NCBI GenBank assembly: GCA_017512145.1
Contig: JAFWHB010000014.1
Coordinates: 124,001-188,000 of the forward strand
Length of the DNA stretch: 64,000 nt
DNA from: Mogibacterium sp.
GTDB taxonomy: Bacteria > Bacillota > Clostridia > Peptostreptococcales > Anaerovoracaceae
Direction of reading: 5' to 3'
The position numbers and the translations under genes are program-made. Below are positions 1 to 8,028 of the stretch, piece by piece. The notes under the pieces were generated by a model. It was given only the letters and a program-made list of their open reading frames with translations, had not been told where the DNA came from and ran no database searches. Every line of letters begins with the position of its first letter. Position 1 is the stretch's first letter.

Positions 1-503
1 TCCGCTCAAGCGCCTTGATGCACATTGATGTCGTCTCATGAAGACCACTGCCGAATGCCATTCCGGGATCCATCTCTATGACAAGGTCACTCTCCGAAGG
101 CTGATAATCCTCCCAGCTCGGCTTGACGACGATCCTCTCACCGACTCTCGTCGGCTTGAAGAATTCCTGCCATTTGTAAAGCCATTCACTGTCATCACCG
201 GCAGGCTTGATCTGCCAGTTGATATCCTGCATTCCCTTGAGGATGGAGGCTGCTTCCTTAAGACTCTCGCTCCCCTCTCCGGAATCCTCAAAGTATAGAG
301 TGATCACCGGATCTCTTGTGAGGCCTCTGGTGATATCTTCATTAATATAGTCGTATCTGTATGTATCCGGATGATCAAGGATATCCTGTACATCGGCAGG
401 ATCGTCTATCATCATGCTGACATATCCGTGCTCGATCAGATTGGCCTGAAGGCTCTCAAGATTATCCTTGGGTGTTGTAATTATTATTTCATTGTAACGC
501 ATT
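1..503 (-). CDS. prmA: Ribosomal protein L11 methyltransferase, N-terminal part (runs off window)
   Basis: PrmA trimethylates ribosomal protein L11 with S-adenosylmethionine in the cytoplasm. Reading the complement from ATG at 503 gives about 167 residues starting MRYNEIIITTPKD and reaching DPGMAFGSGLHETT, the SAM-binding signature that follows the N-terminal substrate-recognition domain of PrmA. The start is supported by an AAGGGG ribosome site about nine bases upstream. The rest of the methyltransferase domain lies beyond base 1. In Firmicutes prmA usually sits near dnaJ or rsmE, which cannot be tested here. The identification is firm because of the signature; only the C-terminal half is missing. 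Confidence 0.9.
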
Positions 504-590
504 GTTAACGTGACCCCTTGTTATTCGTGTTCCGCATAACTAATAATACCATATCCTGCCGCTCGCGGCTTGTTTTTCGCCGAACCAACC

Positions 591-620
591 TTGACGGTCT
601 GCTCCAATTAATGATAAATT
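591..620 (+). promoter_or_regulatory. Possible promoter of the TetR-family gene
   Basis: TTGACG at 591-596 is followed after 16-18 bases by an AT-rich -10 candidate (GATAAA at 613 or TAAATT at 615). It lies about 20 bases before the regulator's start, so autoregulation is likely but no clear palindrome is visible. Confidence 0.4.
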
Positions 621-639
621 CAAAGCGGGGGTTCCAGAC

Positions 640-1266
640 ATGGGTAAAGTAGAAATCAAGAAACAACTTAAGAAGACGGCTCTTATGAAGAGCGCTTTCG
701 AACTTTTCACTACAGAAGGCTTCAGCGACACGACTATCCGCGATATCGCTATGAGGGCCGGTGTTGCGAAGGGTACGTTTTATTTATACTTCAAGGACAA
801 AGTCGACATCCGCGAGGCTGTCATCACGAGCACCGCAAGCGAACTGCTCCAGGACGCATGCGCAAGCCTCGATCAGCACATCAAGGACAACCCTGAGGAG
901 ATGGACGTAGCCGACATCTTCATTTATATAATCGACCACGTAATTGAGACAGTATCAAGAGACCCACTGCTCGTGCGTTTTCTTGCCAAGCATCTCTCTT
1001 GGGGACTTTTCTATAAGGGCGACAAGGACAGACTCGCAACAGGCACTGCCGATGACACCCTGGACATAGAGACCTTCGTCAAGACCAAACTCAGAGAATA
1101 CAACGTGAAGATCAAGGACCTCAAGCTACTCCTCTTCACACTCCTCGAACTGGTCAGCTCGACCTGTCACGACGTTCTTCTCTATGAAGAACCTGCACCA
1201 CTTGAAGAATACAAGCCATACCTGAATAACTGCATCAGGCTGCTTGTCAATAATTCGATCGCATAA
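640..1266 (+). CDS. TetR/AcrR-family transcriptional regulator
   Basis: A 208-residue one-component DNA-binding regulator. Residues about 12-58 form the TetR helix-turn-helix: FELFTTEGFSDTTIRDIA, then the recognition helix region VAKGTFYLYFKDK. The remaining helices would form the ligand-binding and dimer domain, too variable to predict a ligand. It heads a plus-strand group with two membrane proteins, from which it is separated by an intrinsic terminator, so those genes may have their own promoter or depend on readthrough. The neighbours suggest a membrane or envelope target, but this is inference from position only. Confidence 0.88.
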   Translation: MGKVEIKKQLKKTALMKSAFELFTTEGFSDTTIRDIAMRAGVAKGTFYLYFKDKVDIREAVITSTASELLQDACASLDQHIKDNPEEMDVADIFIYIIDHVIETVSRDPLLVRFLAKHLSWGLFYKGDKDRLATGTADDTLDIETFVKTKLREYNVKIKDLKLLLFTLLELVSSTCHDVLLYEEPAPLEEYKPYLNNCIRLLVNNSIA

Positions 1267-1296
1267 CAACTGTATGCGTTCAGATTTCGCGCGATA

Positions 1297-1320
1297 GGGG
1301 GACCTCGAGGTCCCTTTCTT
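1297..1320 (+). terminator. Intrinsic terminator after the TetR gene
   Basis: A perfect 16-base palindrome at 1299-1314 (GGGACCTC/GAGGTCCC) is followed by TTTCTTT. It lies about 30 bases after the tetR-type stop codon. Confidence 0.75.
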
Positions 1321-1342
1321 TGTATATATGAGGAGGCTGCAC

Positions 1343-1999
1343 TTGAACAACTCCAAGTTCTCAATGAACGCACTGCTGGTAGTAGTTATCATTTTCTCGG
1401 CTATAGGCTTGTTCGTGACCGTCAAGCTGTACGACATGGCCGCTCATGTTGTAGTGGTCAATCAGATGGTGCCGATAGACGGCTCTGAGGCAAGCAGCGA
1501 TTACCAGGGATACTGGGTCCGCTATTCCACACTCGAACCAAGCGGGATCTACGAAGGCTATGAGAACACAGCCACCCTGAGAGTCGAAGGAGACTTCGGC
1601 TCAGGCTGGGGTGCATCTGTCACGGATGATTATATTTACGTCAACAAGTATTCCTACACCGATGTCGGCCTGACATTGTGCGACCTTGTCAGGATCGAAC
1701 GGTCCACATACCAAAGCGAAACCATTCTGAAGAACACTATTCTCCGTGGAACATGTAAGTCAGGAGAGCTTGTCTGCGTGACAGGGACAATGCTGCCCGT
1801 CAACAATCCAGGCACGAATTCCCTGTATGACCTGTATGCAATGACCTCTCACGATGTAAGCAGGAATGGTAAAGCAACTGTCATATTCATCGATCCTTCA
1901 ACTGCTGAGATAGTCTACAGCACCCCGGAAGAAGATACCGGGTCGGACTCGTTTGACAGTCTGTACATAGATAAGACACTTGAGGAGGTAATGCCATGA
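1343..1999 (+). CDS. Membrane-anchored extracytoplasmic protein, unknown function
   Basis: 218 residues, not recognised. I place the start at TTG 1343 rather than the in-frame ATG at 1328, because AGGAGG occupies 1331-1336, six bases before the TTG and overlapping nothing else useful. The protein then begins MNNSKFSMNALLVVVIIFSA, giving a short cytoplasmic tail, one hydrophobic anchor at about residues 9-30, and a soluble region of about 185 residues outside the membrane. Two cysteines about 30 residues apart (CDLV and GTCKSG) could form a disulfide. Its stop overlaps the next start as ATGA, so the two products are translationally coupled and probably interact. Confidence 0.7.
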   Translation: MNNSKFSMNALLVVVIIFSAIGLFVTVKLYDMAAHVVVVNQMVPIDGSEASSDYQGYWVRYSTLEPSGIYEGYENTATLRVEGDFGSGWGASVTDDYIYVNKYSYTDVGLTLCDLVRIERSTYQSETILKNTILRGTCKSGELVCVTGTMLPVNNPGTNSLYDLYAMTSHDVSRNGKATVIFIDPSTAEIVYSTPEEDTGSDSFDSLYIDKTLEEVMP

Positions 2000-2508
2000 A
2001 CCGTGAGAATTACCGCCTCAAATTTGGACTGGATGTAAGAAGAGGGATTTCGGGAGCTAATCTGTATGTTAAGGTATTCCAGCTGATTTCGCTGCTCCCG
2101 CTCCCATATATTTTCATGATTTCTGTCTATCCGGGAATAACCGCAAGCCGCAACGTCTTCTCAGTTCTGTTCGACCTCGGCATGGCAGCATCACCTCGCA
2201 TTGAGATTTTCGCACTCTCTTACGTATACCGCATGACAGCGAGCGAATGCCTGGTGTTTTTTGCCCTTCCGGTCATTGCTCTGATACTCGGATTATCTGC
2301 CGGCAGCATTCTTACCGGCAATCCGGACAAGTCACTGCTATTTCACCGTTTCATAATGGTAATGATCATAGCAGACCTTGTCCTCAGACTGATACCGATC
2401 CACGCAAGCATCGCCTTTGGCCTTCGAGCGCAGATTATTGGATTCATTATCAGGAGTATCTGCCTTTATCTTGTGATACGGGATATGCGAGTAAGCACGG
2501 AGCAATAA
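1996..2508 (+). CDS. Four-helix integral membrane protein, unknown function
   Basis: 170 residues with four hydrophobic stretches (about 27-48, 82-105, 118-137, 145-162) and no recognised domain. The start ATG is inside the ATGA overlap with the upstream anchored protein, a typical sign of a coupled pair acting in one membrane complex. The gene ends four bases before the convergent minus-strand gene at 2513, with no terminator between them. Function is unknown. Confidence 0.7.
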   Translation: MNRENYRLKFGLDVRRGISGANLYVKVFQLISLLPLPYIFMISVYPGITASRNVFSVLFDLGMAASPRIEIFALSYVYRMTASECLVFFALPVIALILGLSAGSILTGNPDKSLLFHRFIMVMIIADLVLRLIPIHASIAFGLRAQIIGFIIRSICLYLVIRDMRVSTEQ

Positions 2509-2512
2509 ATCA

Positions 2513-3073
2513 TCAGTGTCCTACATGCTCTGCTGCGATGCCTATGCCTACTGATATTGCTGTTATTATTCCAATCAGCACCAGTATCCATATAACTGTT
2601 GCCAGTTTGCTCTGGTTCCGTACTCTGAAGAATGGATACGGACCGTCAAACAGGCCTTTGCCGTTCATGATCAGCATTATGATTCCGTACACGAATGTCA
2701 GAATCACTGGCAGCGGCCAGGCGAAGCTGTGCTGCTCCAGTGCAATGTATGAGGTCACTGACAGTATCGGGCAAAGCGTGTGGTGATACAGGCCATTGCC
2801 CGAGAGCATCAGTTGCCTGAATCCTCCGCCCATTGGAACCAGTACGCACAAGGTTATCAGGAATGTCATCGTCAGCATGCATGAGCTGAGATACCTGAGC
2901 ATGGCCGAGAAGTCATTGCTTCCAGTCGTTACAAGCACAACCGAAGATATCAGAGTGATGATGTTGGATATCTGTGTGTAGAATGCAAATATCTTCCACT
3001 TACGCTCTGAGATGCTGATCCTCAGCCCCAGTATTTCAAGTATTATAACGGCTATATTGATAGCAATACTCAT
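2513..3073 (-). CDS. Pr6Pr/FAR-17a-like integral membrane protein
   Basis: 186 residues with six predicted membrane helices. The second helix region (FYTQISNIITLIS) and the LYHHTLCPILS motif near the middle resemble the Pr6Pr/FAR-17a/AIG1-like family, whose eukaryotic members include membrane threonine hydrolases that cleave fatty-acid esters of hydroxy fatty acids; bacterial members are uncharacterised. The conserved polar N/T and H residues inside the membrane are present, but I assign only the fold family. It is last in a minus-strand group after YitT, a 46-residue protein and carbonic anhydrase, with AGGA about seven bases before the ATG. Confidence 0.55.
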   Translation of the reverse strand: MSIAINIAVIILEILGLRISISERKWKIFAFYTQISNIITLISSVVLVTTGSNDFSAMLRYLSSCMLTMTFLITLCVLVPMGGGFRQLMLSGNGLYHHTLCPILSVTSYIALEQHSFAWPLPVILTFVYGIIMLIMNGKGLFDGPYPFFRVRNQSKLATVIWILVLIGIITAISVGIGIAAEHVGH

Positions 3074-3153
3074 TTGGTTTCCTGTCCTTCACATTGAAAT
3101 AGCTTGGCACAACAAGGTATGTCCCTGTAAGGTTATTCGAATTCCTCCTGCGT

Positions 3154-3717
3154 CTAGTCTGTCAGGAATTCAACGCGTCCATCTTCTATGTGATATATTG
3201 CTCCGGCAACCCTAAGTCCCTCAGGATCGTGTATCGGGTGGATCTTAAGTTCGCGACGGATAGTCTCAACTCCATGCTTTACATTGAGACAGCTTGCTTT
3301 GAAATCATCCTTTTCGTTGCCGATCGCAAGCTGGATGTCCTTAAGAATGCTCTCGATAAAGCCTCCTGTGTGCCCTTCGATCGCAGCACCTACCGCACCG
3401 CACCTCGTGTGGCCAAGAAGCACGATGAGCTTGGTCCCAAGATGGTCCGCTGCATACTCGATGCTCCCGAGCTGGTGGTCATCAAGCACATTCCCGGCGA
3501 CTCTGATGACGAAGAGTTCACCGATTCCCGCCGAGAAAATACTCTCCGGAATCACTCTCGAGTCAGAGCACGTGATCACGATCGCATACGGATTCTGGCC
3601 ATTAAGAGCTGTTTCCCTGCGTTTTGCAGGCGAGATGTCGCCATCACCGGTCAACGCGCCGAGATAGCTCTTGTTACCATCAATTAGCCTTTGCTTTGCT
3701 TCATCAGCAGTTAACAT
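3154..3717 (-). CDS. Beta-class carbonic anhydrase
   Basis: 187 residues, usual length for a compact bacterial beta-carbonic anhydrase, which interconverts CO2 and bicarbonate in the cytoplasm. The zinc site is complete: Cys50 in ITCSDSR with the Asp52-Arg54 dyad, and His103 and Cys106 in GHTRCGAVG. An AGGAGG site precedes the ATG by seven bases. The gene follows a 46-residue reading frame and yitT in one orientation. In fermentative anaerobes such enzymes supply bicarbonate for carboxylations; nothing here shows the specific client. Confidence 0.92.
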   Translation of the reverse strand: MLTADEAKQRLIDGNKSYLGALTGDGDISPAKRRETALNGQNPYAIVITCSDSRVIPESIFSAGIGELFVIRVAGNVLDDHQLGSIEYAADHLGTKLIVLLGHTRCGAVGAAIEGHTGGFIESILKDIQLAIGNEKDDFKASCLNVKHGVETIRRELKIHPIHDPEGLRVAGAIYHIEDGRVEFLTD

Positions 3718-3798
3718 TGCTCAACCTCCTGAATATATAGTGAGACACGGGTCGGTTCTCTCTGTCTCCTCGCGGCCTGTCTGCTTGATTCTTCTCGC

Positions 3799-3939
3799 CT
3801 ACTCTGCGTGTTCACGCAGTAATTCCAGTATGTCTGTGGCGGTTGGCGGACAGCCCATGACGCAGACATCCGCAGCTTCCATCAGAGACTTAGTCATCTC
3901 ATGCGCATCTGTCCCATATATTTCGTAAATCTGAGCCAT
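3799..3939 (-). CDS. 46-residue protein between yitT and carbonic anhydrase
   Basis: Reading from ATG 3939 to TAG 3799-3801 gives 46 residues, beginning MAQIYEIYGTDAHEMTK and ending ILELLREHAE. An AGAGGGGA ribosome site lies a few bases upstream. The middle carries VCVMGCPPTA, two cysteines five residues apart, and the ends look helical. It sits 30 bases after the yitT stop and 81 bases before the carbonic anhydrase start, in the same orientation. I do not recognise a family. The ribosome site and in-operon position argue that it is translated. Confidence 0.55.
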   Translation of the reverse strand: MAQIYEIYGTDAHEMTKSLMEAADVCVMGCPPTATDILELLREHAE

Positions 3940-3969
3940 AATAATCCCCTCTGCTAAATGTGCCTCGTC

Positions 3970-4866
3970 CTACGATACCAGTCTCTTCTGGAAGTTGCCG
4001 TAGATCTGCGCCTTCTCGTGGATGGTGATGAAAGCGTTCGGGTCGATCTCGTGCACCAGCCTGATCAAAGTCGGCACCTCGTACTTTGACAGCACTGTCA
4101 TCAGGACATGCGCCTGATCTCCGGTATATGAGCCAATGCCGTCCCACTCAGTCGCGCCGCGCTTTAGCTTGTACAGGATCGCATCCGCCACATCGTCGCT
4201 CTTGGTAATGATCATCGCCTGGACGTTGATGTTCTGCACGAACATCCTGTCGAGGAAGATCGCAAGGACGGTGGTGTATATCAGGGAGTAAATAACGACC
4301 TCGATATTCCATACGAAGAAGCAGACCGCATACACGCAGAAGTTGATCGCTATGCTGATGCCGCCGACGCTCCAGTTCGGATGTGTGACCGAGAGGCATG
4401 AGCCGATGATGTCCTGGCCTCCGCCCGAGCGGCCGCCCCTCATTACCATTCCGGCGCCGCTGCCCGCAACGACTCCGCCGATAAGACATCCGGTCAAAGT
4501 ATCACCGATTATCGGCTCCTTAGGGATCGGTACAAGCGACAGAAATGCCGAGCCGACAGCTATCGCTATCAGAGTGTTGATGCAGTACTCTCTGCCAAAG
4601 GTCTTGTATCCCATGTAGATGAGAGGAACATTCAGCAGGAAGTATATGATACCAACAAGATCAATTCCGGCAAGGAACGATATATGAAGCACCTCAACAG
4701 CAAAGTACCTAAGCAGCTGCGAGATACCCATGAATCCGCCATTATACAGCCCGAGCGGCGTGATTATGATATTAACGCCGAGGGCAAATATAAGATTGCC
4801 GGCAATCATAAGTAAGTTTTGTTCGATGACAAGCCTCTTGTCATGCCCTGTTCTGACATCAACCAT
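3970..4866 (-). CDS. YitT family membrane protein (DUF161 + DUF2179)
   Basis: 298 residues. The first ~200 form the six-helix YitT/DUF161 membrane region with the glycine-rich loops typical of the family (LYNGGFMGISQL, GSGAGMVMRGGRSGGGQDII). The last ~80 (VQAMIITKSDDVADAILY to IHEKAQIYGNFQKR) are the cytoplasmic DUF2179 domain, ferredoxin-like and possibly ligand binding. Transport is often assumed for this family but no substrate is established. The start is supported by AAAGGGA. It follows the tyrS terminator and precedes the 46-residue protein by 30 bases. Confidence 0.88.
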   Translation of the reverse strand: MVDVRTGHDKRLVIEQNLLMIAGNLIFALGVNIIITPLGLYNGGFMGISQLLRYFAVEVLHISFLAGIDLVGIIYFLLNVPLIYMGYKTFGREYCINTLIAIAVGSAFLSLVPIPKEPIIGDTLTGCLIGGVVAGSGAGMVMRGGRSGGGQDIIGSCLSVTHPNWSVGGISIAINFCVYAVCFFVWNIEVVIYSLIYTTVLAIFLDRMFVQNINVQAMIITKSDDVADAILYKLKRGATEWDGIGSYTGDQAHVLMTVLSKYEVPTLIRLVHEIDPNAFITIHEKAQIYGNFQKRLVS

Positions 4867-4903
4867 TTCTGTCCCTTTTCCTTATATATTATTTATTATT
4901 AGA

Positions 4904-4942
4904 AGAAAAGCGGCTGCACGCAAAGTGTGTCAGCCGCCTCTT
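4904..4942 (-). terminator. Intrinsic terminator after tyrS
   Basis: Stem GGCGGCTG/CAGCCGC (4931-4937 with 4910-4916) with a T-rich tail on the minus strand, 18 bases after the tyrS stop. The flanking A/T tracts could let it act in both directions. Confidence 0.8.
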
Positions 4943-4959
4943 TTAAGTCTTCTATGAGA

Positions 4960-6294
4960 TTACTTGAGCACGATCTTCTTGAACTTCTTCTTGCCCTTCT
5001 GAAGTACGAGCTCGCCATCCTTGAAGCAGTCAAGAGTTACAGCGAACTTCTTGTCTGTGATCTGCTCGCCGTTGATTCTTGCGCCGCCGCCCTGGATAGT
5101 TCTGTAAGCCTCTGAAGTTGATGGCTCAAGACCAGCCTCCTTGAGGAGTGCAGCAAGTCCCATGCCCTCGCCCTCGAACTGAGCCTTATCCATCTCAGCT
5201 GTAGGCATATCGTCGGAAACACCGCCGCCTGCGAAGATCTGACGGCTTGTCTCGAGAGCCTGCTTAGCCTTCTCTTCGCCGTGAACCAGCTTGGTTACTT
5301 CGTAAGCGAGGACTTCCTTAGCCTCGTTGATTGCGGATCCCTCAAGAGCAGAGAGTCTGTTGACTTCGCTCATAGGCAGGAATGTGAGCATTCTCAGGCA
5401 CTTGTTAACGTCAGCGTCTGCAACATTTCTCCAGTACTGGAAGAAGTCGTATACAGGGCACTTTGACTCGTCAAGCCACAGAGCGCCCTTAGCAGTCTTA
5501 CCCATCTTGATTCCTTCGCTTGTTGTCAGGAGGGAAACTGTGAGGCCGTATACTTCCTTGCCGCAGGTCTTTCTTGTGAGGTCAACACCAGCGATGATGT
5601 TGGACCACTGGTCGTTGCCGCCGAACTGAGCCTTAAGGTCAAAGTCTCTTGCCATTACCATGAAGTCATAAGCCTGAAGCAGCATGTATGAGAACTCGAA
5701 GAAGGAAAGGCCCTCGTCTCTGTCCATTCTTGTCTTGAATGCGTCAGCTCTGAGCATTGTGTTGACATTGAAATGTCTTCCGATCTCTCTTGCAAACTCA
5801 GTGAACTTGCAAGGTCTGATCCACTCTGCGTTGTTGACACTTACAGCGTAGCCAGGCTTAGGCTCTCTGTTCTGGTGACCAGGGTGATATACTCCCTCGT
5901 TACCTTCGTACTTCCACTCGTCATCAAAGTCGATGAATCTGTCGAACAGTTTCTTGAAAGCTCTGCAGTTCTCATCGATGGTATTGATGGTCATAACCTG
6001 ACGCATATCACTTCTGCCTGAAGGATCGCCGATCTCGCCTGTGCCGCCGCCGAGCAGGAAAACAGGAGTATGTCCGTACTTCTGCATATACATCATGGTG
6101 ATCATCGGAATGAAGTGACCTACATGCAGACAGTCTGCAGTTGGGTCGAATCCGATATAGAACTTGATCTTCTCCTTGCCGAGCAGCTCTCTCAGAGCCT
6201 CACCATTAGTGGTCTGCTCGATCAGTCCTCTTTCCATCAGGACGTCATATACATTGGTGTGTTCACTGACATTGTCAGGAATTAAATTTTTCAT
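4960..6294 (-). CDS. tyrS: Tyrosyl-tRNA synthetase
   Basis: 444 residues, class Ic synthetase charging tRNA-Tyr. The Rossmann catalytic domain has the HIGH-type motif in DCLHVGHFIPM and the KMSKS-type motif in GIKMGKTAKG; a C-terminal S4 RNA-binding domain ends the protein (RTIQGGGARINGEQ). I use ATG 6294 (MKNLIPDNVSE) because AAGGGAGAG precedes it by about six bases and homologues begin here; an in-frame extension upstream would run through the terminator stem. Expression appears to be controlled by the leader-peptide attenuator at 6325-6461 and the promoter at 6492-6520, not by the T-box usual for tyrS in Firmicutes. Confidence 0.96.
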   Translation of the reverse strand: MKNLIPDNVSEHTNVYDVLMERGLIEQTTNGEALRELLGKEKIKFYIGFDPTADCLHVGHFIPMITMMYMQKYGHTPVFLLGGGTGEIGDPSGRSDMRQVMTINTIDENCRAFKKLFDRFIDFDDEWKYEGNEGVYHPGHQNREPKPGYAVSVNNAEWIRPCKFTEFAREIGRHFNVNTMLRADAFKTRMDRDEGLSFFEFSYMLLQAYDFMVMARDFDLKAQFGGNDQWSNIIAGVDLTRKTCGKEVYGLTVSLLTTSEGIKMGKTAKGALWLDESKCPVYDFFQYWRNVADADVNKCLRMLTFLPMSEVNRLSALEGSAINEAKEVLAYEVTKLVHGEEKAKQALETSRQIFAGGGVSDDMPTAEMDKAQFEGEGMGLAALLKEAGLEPSTSEAYRTIQGGGARINGEQITDKKFAVTLDCFKDGELVLQKGKKKFKKIVLK

Positions 6295-6324
6295 CGATAC
6301 TCTCCCTTTCCTTTGTTTTGCTTG

Positions 6325-6355
6325 AAAAAAGGCTCCGCAGCCTTGCCGCGGAGCC
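6325..6355 (-). terminator. Attenuator terminator upstream of tyrS
   Basis: On the minus strand GGCTCCGC (6355-6348) pairs with GCGGAGCC (6338-6331), followed by six T residues (6330-6325). It lies between the leader peptide stop and the tyrS start, so transcripts from the tyrS promoter must pass it. Confidence 0.88.
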
Positions 6356-6441
6356 GGAATCAACATTCTCTATCGATCCAATGCGTGTCGCAGCAAAACT
6401 ATGCCTCAAATGAAGCTCCATCGTAATAATAGATTGCTGCC
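6343..6441 (-). promoter_or_regulatory. Mutually exclusive hairpin segments of the tyrS attenuator
   Basis: Segment 1 (GGCAGCAA, 6441-6434) lies just before the three Tyr codons. Segment 2 (TTGCTGCG, 6396-6389) lies just after the leader stop codon. Segment 3 (CGCGGCAA, 6350-6343) forms part of the terminator 5' arm and loop. Segment 2 can pair with segment 1 (seven base pairs) or with segment 3 (eight pairs including one G-U). Pairing 2:3 destroys the terminator. A ribosome stalled at the Tyr codons would cover segment 1 and free segment 2; a ribosome at the stop codon would cover segment 2 and permit termination. The pairings are seen in the sequence; the mechanism is inferred from the trp-type model. 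Confidence 0.75.
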
Positions 6442-6461
6442 ACGAGTCTGTGAGTATTCAT
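6399..6461 (-). CDS. tyrS leader peptide with Tyr-Tyr-Tyr
   Basis: A 20-residue reading frame: MNTHRLVAAI, then three consecutive tyrosines (codons TAT TAT TAC at 6431-6423), then DGASFEA and TAG. AAAGGAG lies six bases before its ATG, and the start is about 25 bases downstream of a near-consensus promoter. Its function is probably to be translated rather than to make a product: stalling at the Tyr codons when charged tRNA-Tyr is short would favour the antiterminator. It is too short for routine gene calling. Confidence 0.8.
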   Translation of the reverse strand: MNTHRLVAAIYYYDGASFEA

Positions 6462-6491
6462 CAGCGCTCCTTTCGAATCGATACACTTGAA

Positions 6492-6520
6492 AATATACCA
6501 CCTGCACCCTTTGATGTCAA
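6492..6520 (-). promoter_or_regulatory. Promoter of the tyrS leader
   Basis: -35 TTGACA (6520-6515), 17-base spacer, -10 TATATT (6497-6492). It overlaps the last codon of the upstream kinase gene, so tyrS is transcribed independently of the catabolic operon. Confidence 0.85.
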
Positions 6521-7941
6521 TCAGACATAAGAATCTCAGCGGCTTCTCTGAGTGTTGTCTGCTCTCCGACATTGCCCGGGAAGACTATATATGGAATACC
6601 CGGGAATTTGCTCTCACCACCGGCCTGCCATACAGGTATTCCAGGCCTGATCTGTCCGAGAACGAGAGCTTTTCTTATGCCGAGTGCCTTCTTGGCTACA
6701 TCGCTCGATGTGATGCCTCCCTTGGCTATGACAAAGGCCGGGGTCACATCCAGCCTTCCGACAAGCGACTGAACGGCGTCAGATATCCTGACCGAAAGCC
6801 TCAGCTCATCTTCCTTATTGCCGGTATCTGCCGTGATCAGGGCGCGCGTCGTATAGCAGCAGACCGTTCTTCCGGCAAGTATGGATTCCTTCTCAGCAGC
6901 AAGACATCTTGCGATCTCCTTCTCGAAGGCATCTTCGTCTCTTACCAGAGTCGCATCCAGCTCTATGAAGTCTATATCACCTATCTCTCTGAGGCATTCA
7001 ACCTGAGCCGTGGTCTTTGCTGTATGCGATCCTACAACGATAACACCGCCATTTGCCGATTCGCAGCTGACCATTTTCTCTCTTGTGAGAAGCGGATGGT
7101 CGGTTATTCCGCCCATGACCTTGACGATCGATGCTGCAGTGCGGAAGATAAAGCTTTTGCCCGCCTTCATCGCACGGTACATCGCAGTGCAGAACACCCT
7201 GAGGTCCGAATCGTCTATCGCATTGACGATGATTTTGCCAAATCCGCTCACACTGCGCAGCTTCGCAGTGATTCCGTCAAAGTCCATACTACGTATTTCC
7301 TCAATCGAAATGCAGACGACATCCTCGGCCCTGAATGCACCGCCTGTCTTCTCTTCCACATACTCAGGCATAGTGTAAGCGCTGTATCCGAAGGTCTTAT
7401 CCTTTGCAAATTCGGTCTCACAGGCAGGAACAAGCTCATCGCCGTACTTGACATAATGGATGTTGTTAAAGGTGAATCTGCCGCCTTCCCTGAAGTACGG
7501 GCAGATGATCTCACCGTCAAATCTCTTCGGGGATTCCTGCTCTATTACGTCTCTGAGGGTCTCTGTTTCGAGCGGAAAATGCCCTCTGAGAGTGCTGTCG
7601 CTCCTGCTTACCAGCATGTAATCGATTCCTGTCTCCTCTGAGACTTCGTTCAGATTGTGAGCGATCTCCCTGTGGACCTTCACGGTCTCCTCGCGGGTAA
7701 AGCCTCTTGAATTTGTCAGAATATAGAAGACTTTGTCTCCGGACCTGAATCCATCCAGGATGCTCGCTTTGTCCCAGTCGGTATATACTGTGATGTCATG
7801 TACTGTCTGTGTGCCGGTCGGATCATCATCCAGCACGACGATCTTGCAGTGGTTTGCCGCGAGCTCTTCTGCAAGCAGAGCACTTGCGGCGGCATCATCT
7901 ATAGCATTATAGCTGCTCAGTATCTGATAACTTACAGCCAT
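6517..7941 (-). CDS. Four-carbon acid sugar kinase family protein (DUF1537)
   Basis: 474 residues, full length. The N-terminal domain opens with the family signature VVLDDDPTGTQTVHD and the C-terminal nucleotide-binding domain has AKGGITSSDVA and VWQAGGESKFPGIPYIVFPGNVG. Characterised relatives (OtnK, DtnK, OiaK) phosphorylate 3-oxo-tetronates, threonate or 3-oxo-isoapionate with ATP. The start at 7941 (MAVSYQILSS) is set by an AAAGGGGGAAA ribosome site; 14 further in-frame codons upstream would enter a hairpin. It follows rpiB and fadR-1, and with the TRAP transporter suggests an imported sugar acid. The exact substrate is unknown; otnC- or ltnD-like partners are absent. Confidence 0.9.
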   Translation of the reverse strand: MAVSYQILSSYNAIDDAAASALLAEELAANHCKIVVLDDDPTGTQTVHDITVYTDWDKASILDGFRSGDKVFYILTNSRGFTREETVKVHREIAHNLNEVSEETGIDYMLVSRSDSTLRGHFPLETETLRDVIEQESPKRFDGEIICPYFREGGRFTFNNIHYVKYGDELVPACETEFAKDKTFGYSAYTMPEYVEEKTGGAFRAEDVVCISIEEIRSMDFDGITAKLRSVSGFGKIIVNAIDDSDLRVFCTAMYRAMKAGKSFIFRTAASIVKVMGGITDHPLLTREKMVSCESANGGVIVVGSHTAKTTAQVECLREIGDIDFIELDATLVRDEDAFEKEIARCLAAEKESILAGRTVCCYTTRALITADTGNKEDELRLSVRISDAVQSLVGRLDVTPAFVIAKGGITSSDVAKKALGIRKALVLGQIRPGIPVWQAGGESKFPGIPYIVFPGNVGEQTTLREAAEILMSD

Positions 7942-7964
7942 ATCATTTCCCCCTTTAATGCTTC

Positions 7965-7999
7965 CTAAGAAAACTGCCGGCATTAATCCGCCAGCAGTT
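7965..7999 (-). terminator. Intercistronic terminator-like hairpin between rpiB and the kinase
   Basis: Minus strand AACTGCTGGC (7999-7990) pairs with GCCGGCAGTT (7981-7972), followed by TTCTT. It sits between the rpiB stop and the kinase ribosome site, so it would lower kinase expression or allow a separate 3' end. Confidence 0.65.
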
Positions 8000-8028
8000 C
8001 CGTGATTGTCATATTCAGTTGATAAGGT

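Noticed and set aside
6295..6461. T-box riboswitch ahead of tyrS
   Set aside because: The conserved T-box sequence before the terminator is missing; the leader peptide with Tyr codons explains the layout better.
6487..7641. A 384-codon plus-strand open frame
   Set aside because: Antisense to the DUF1537 kinase; no ribosome site, and it would cross the tyrS promoter.
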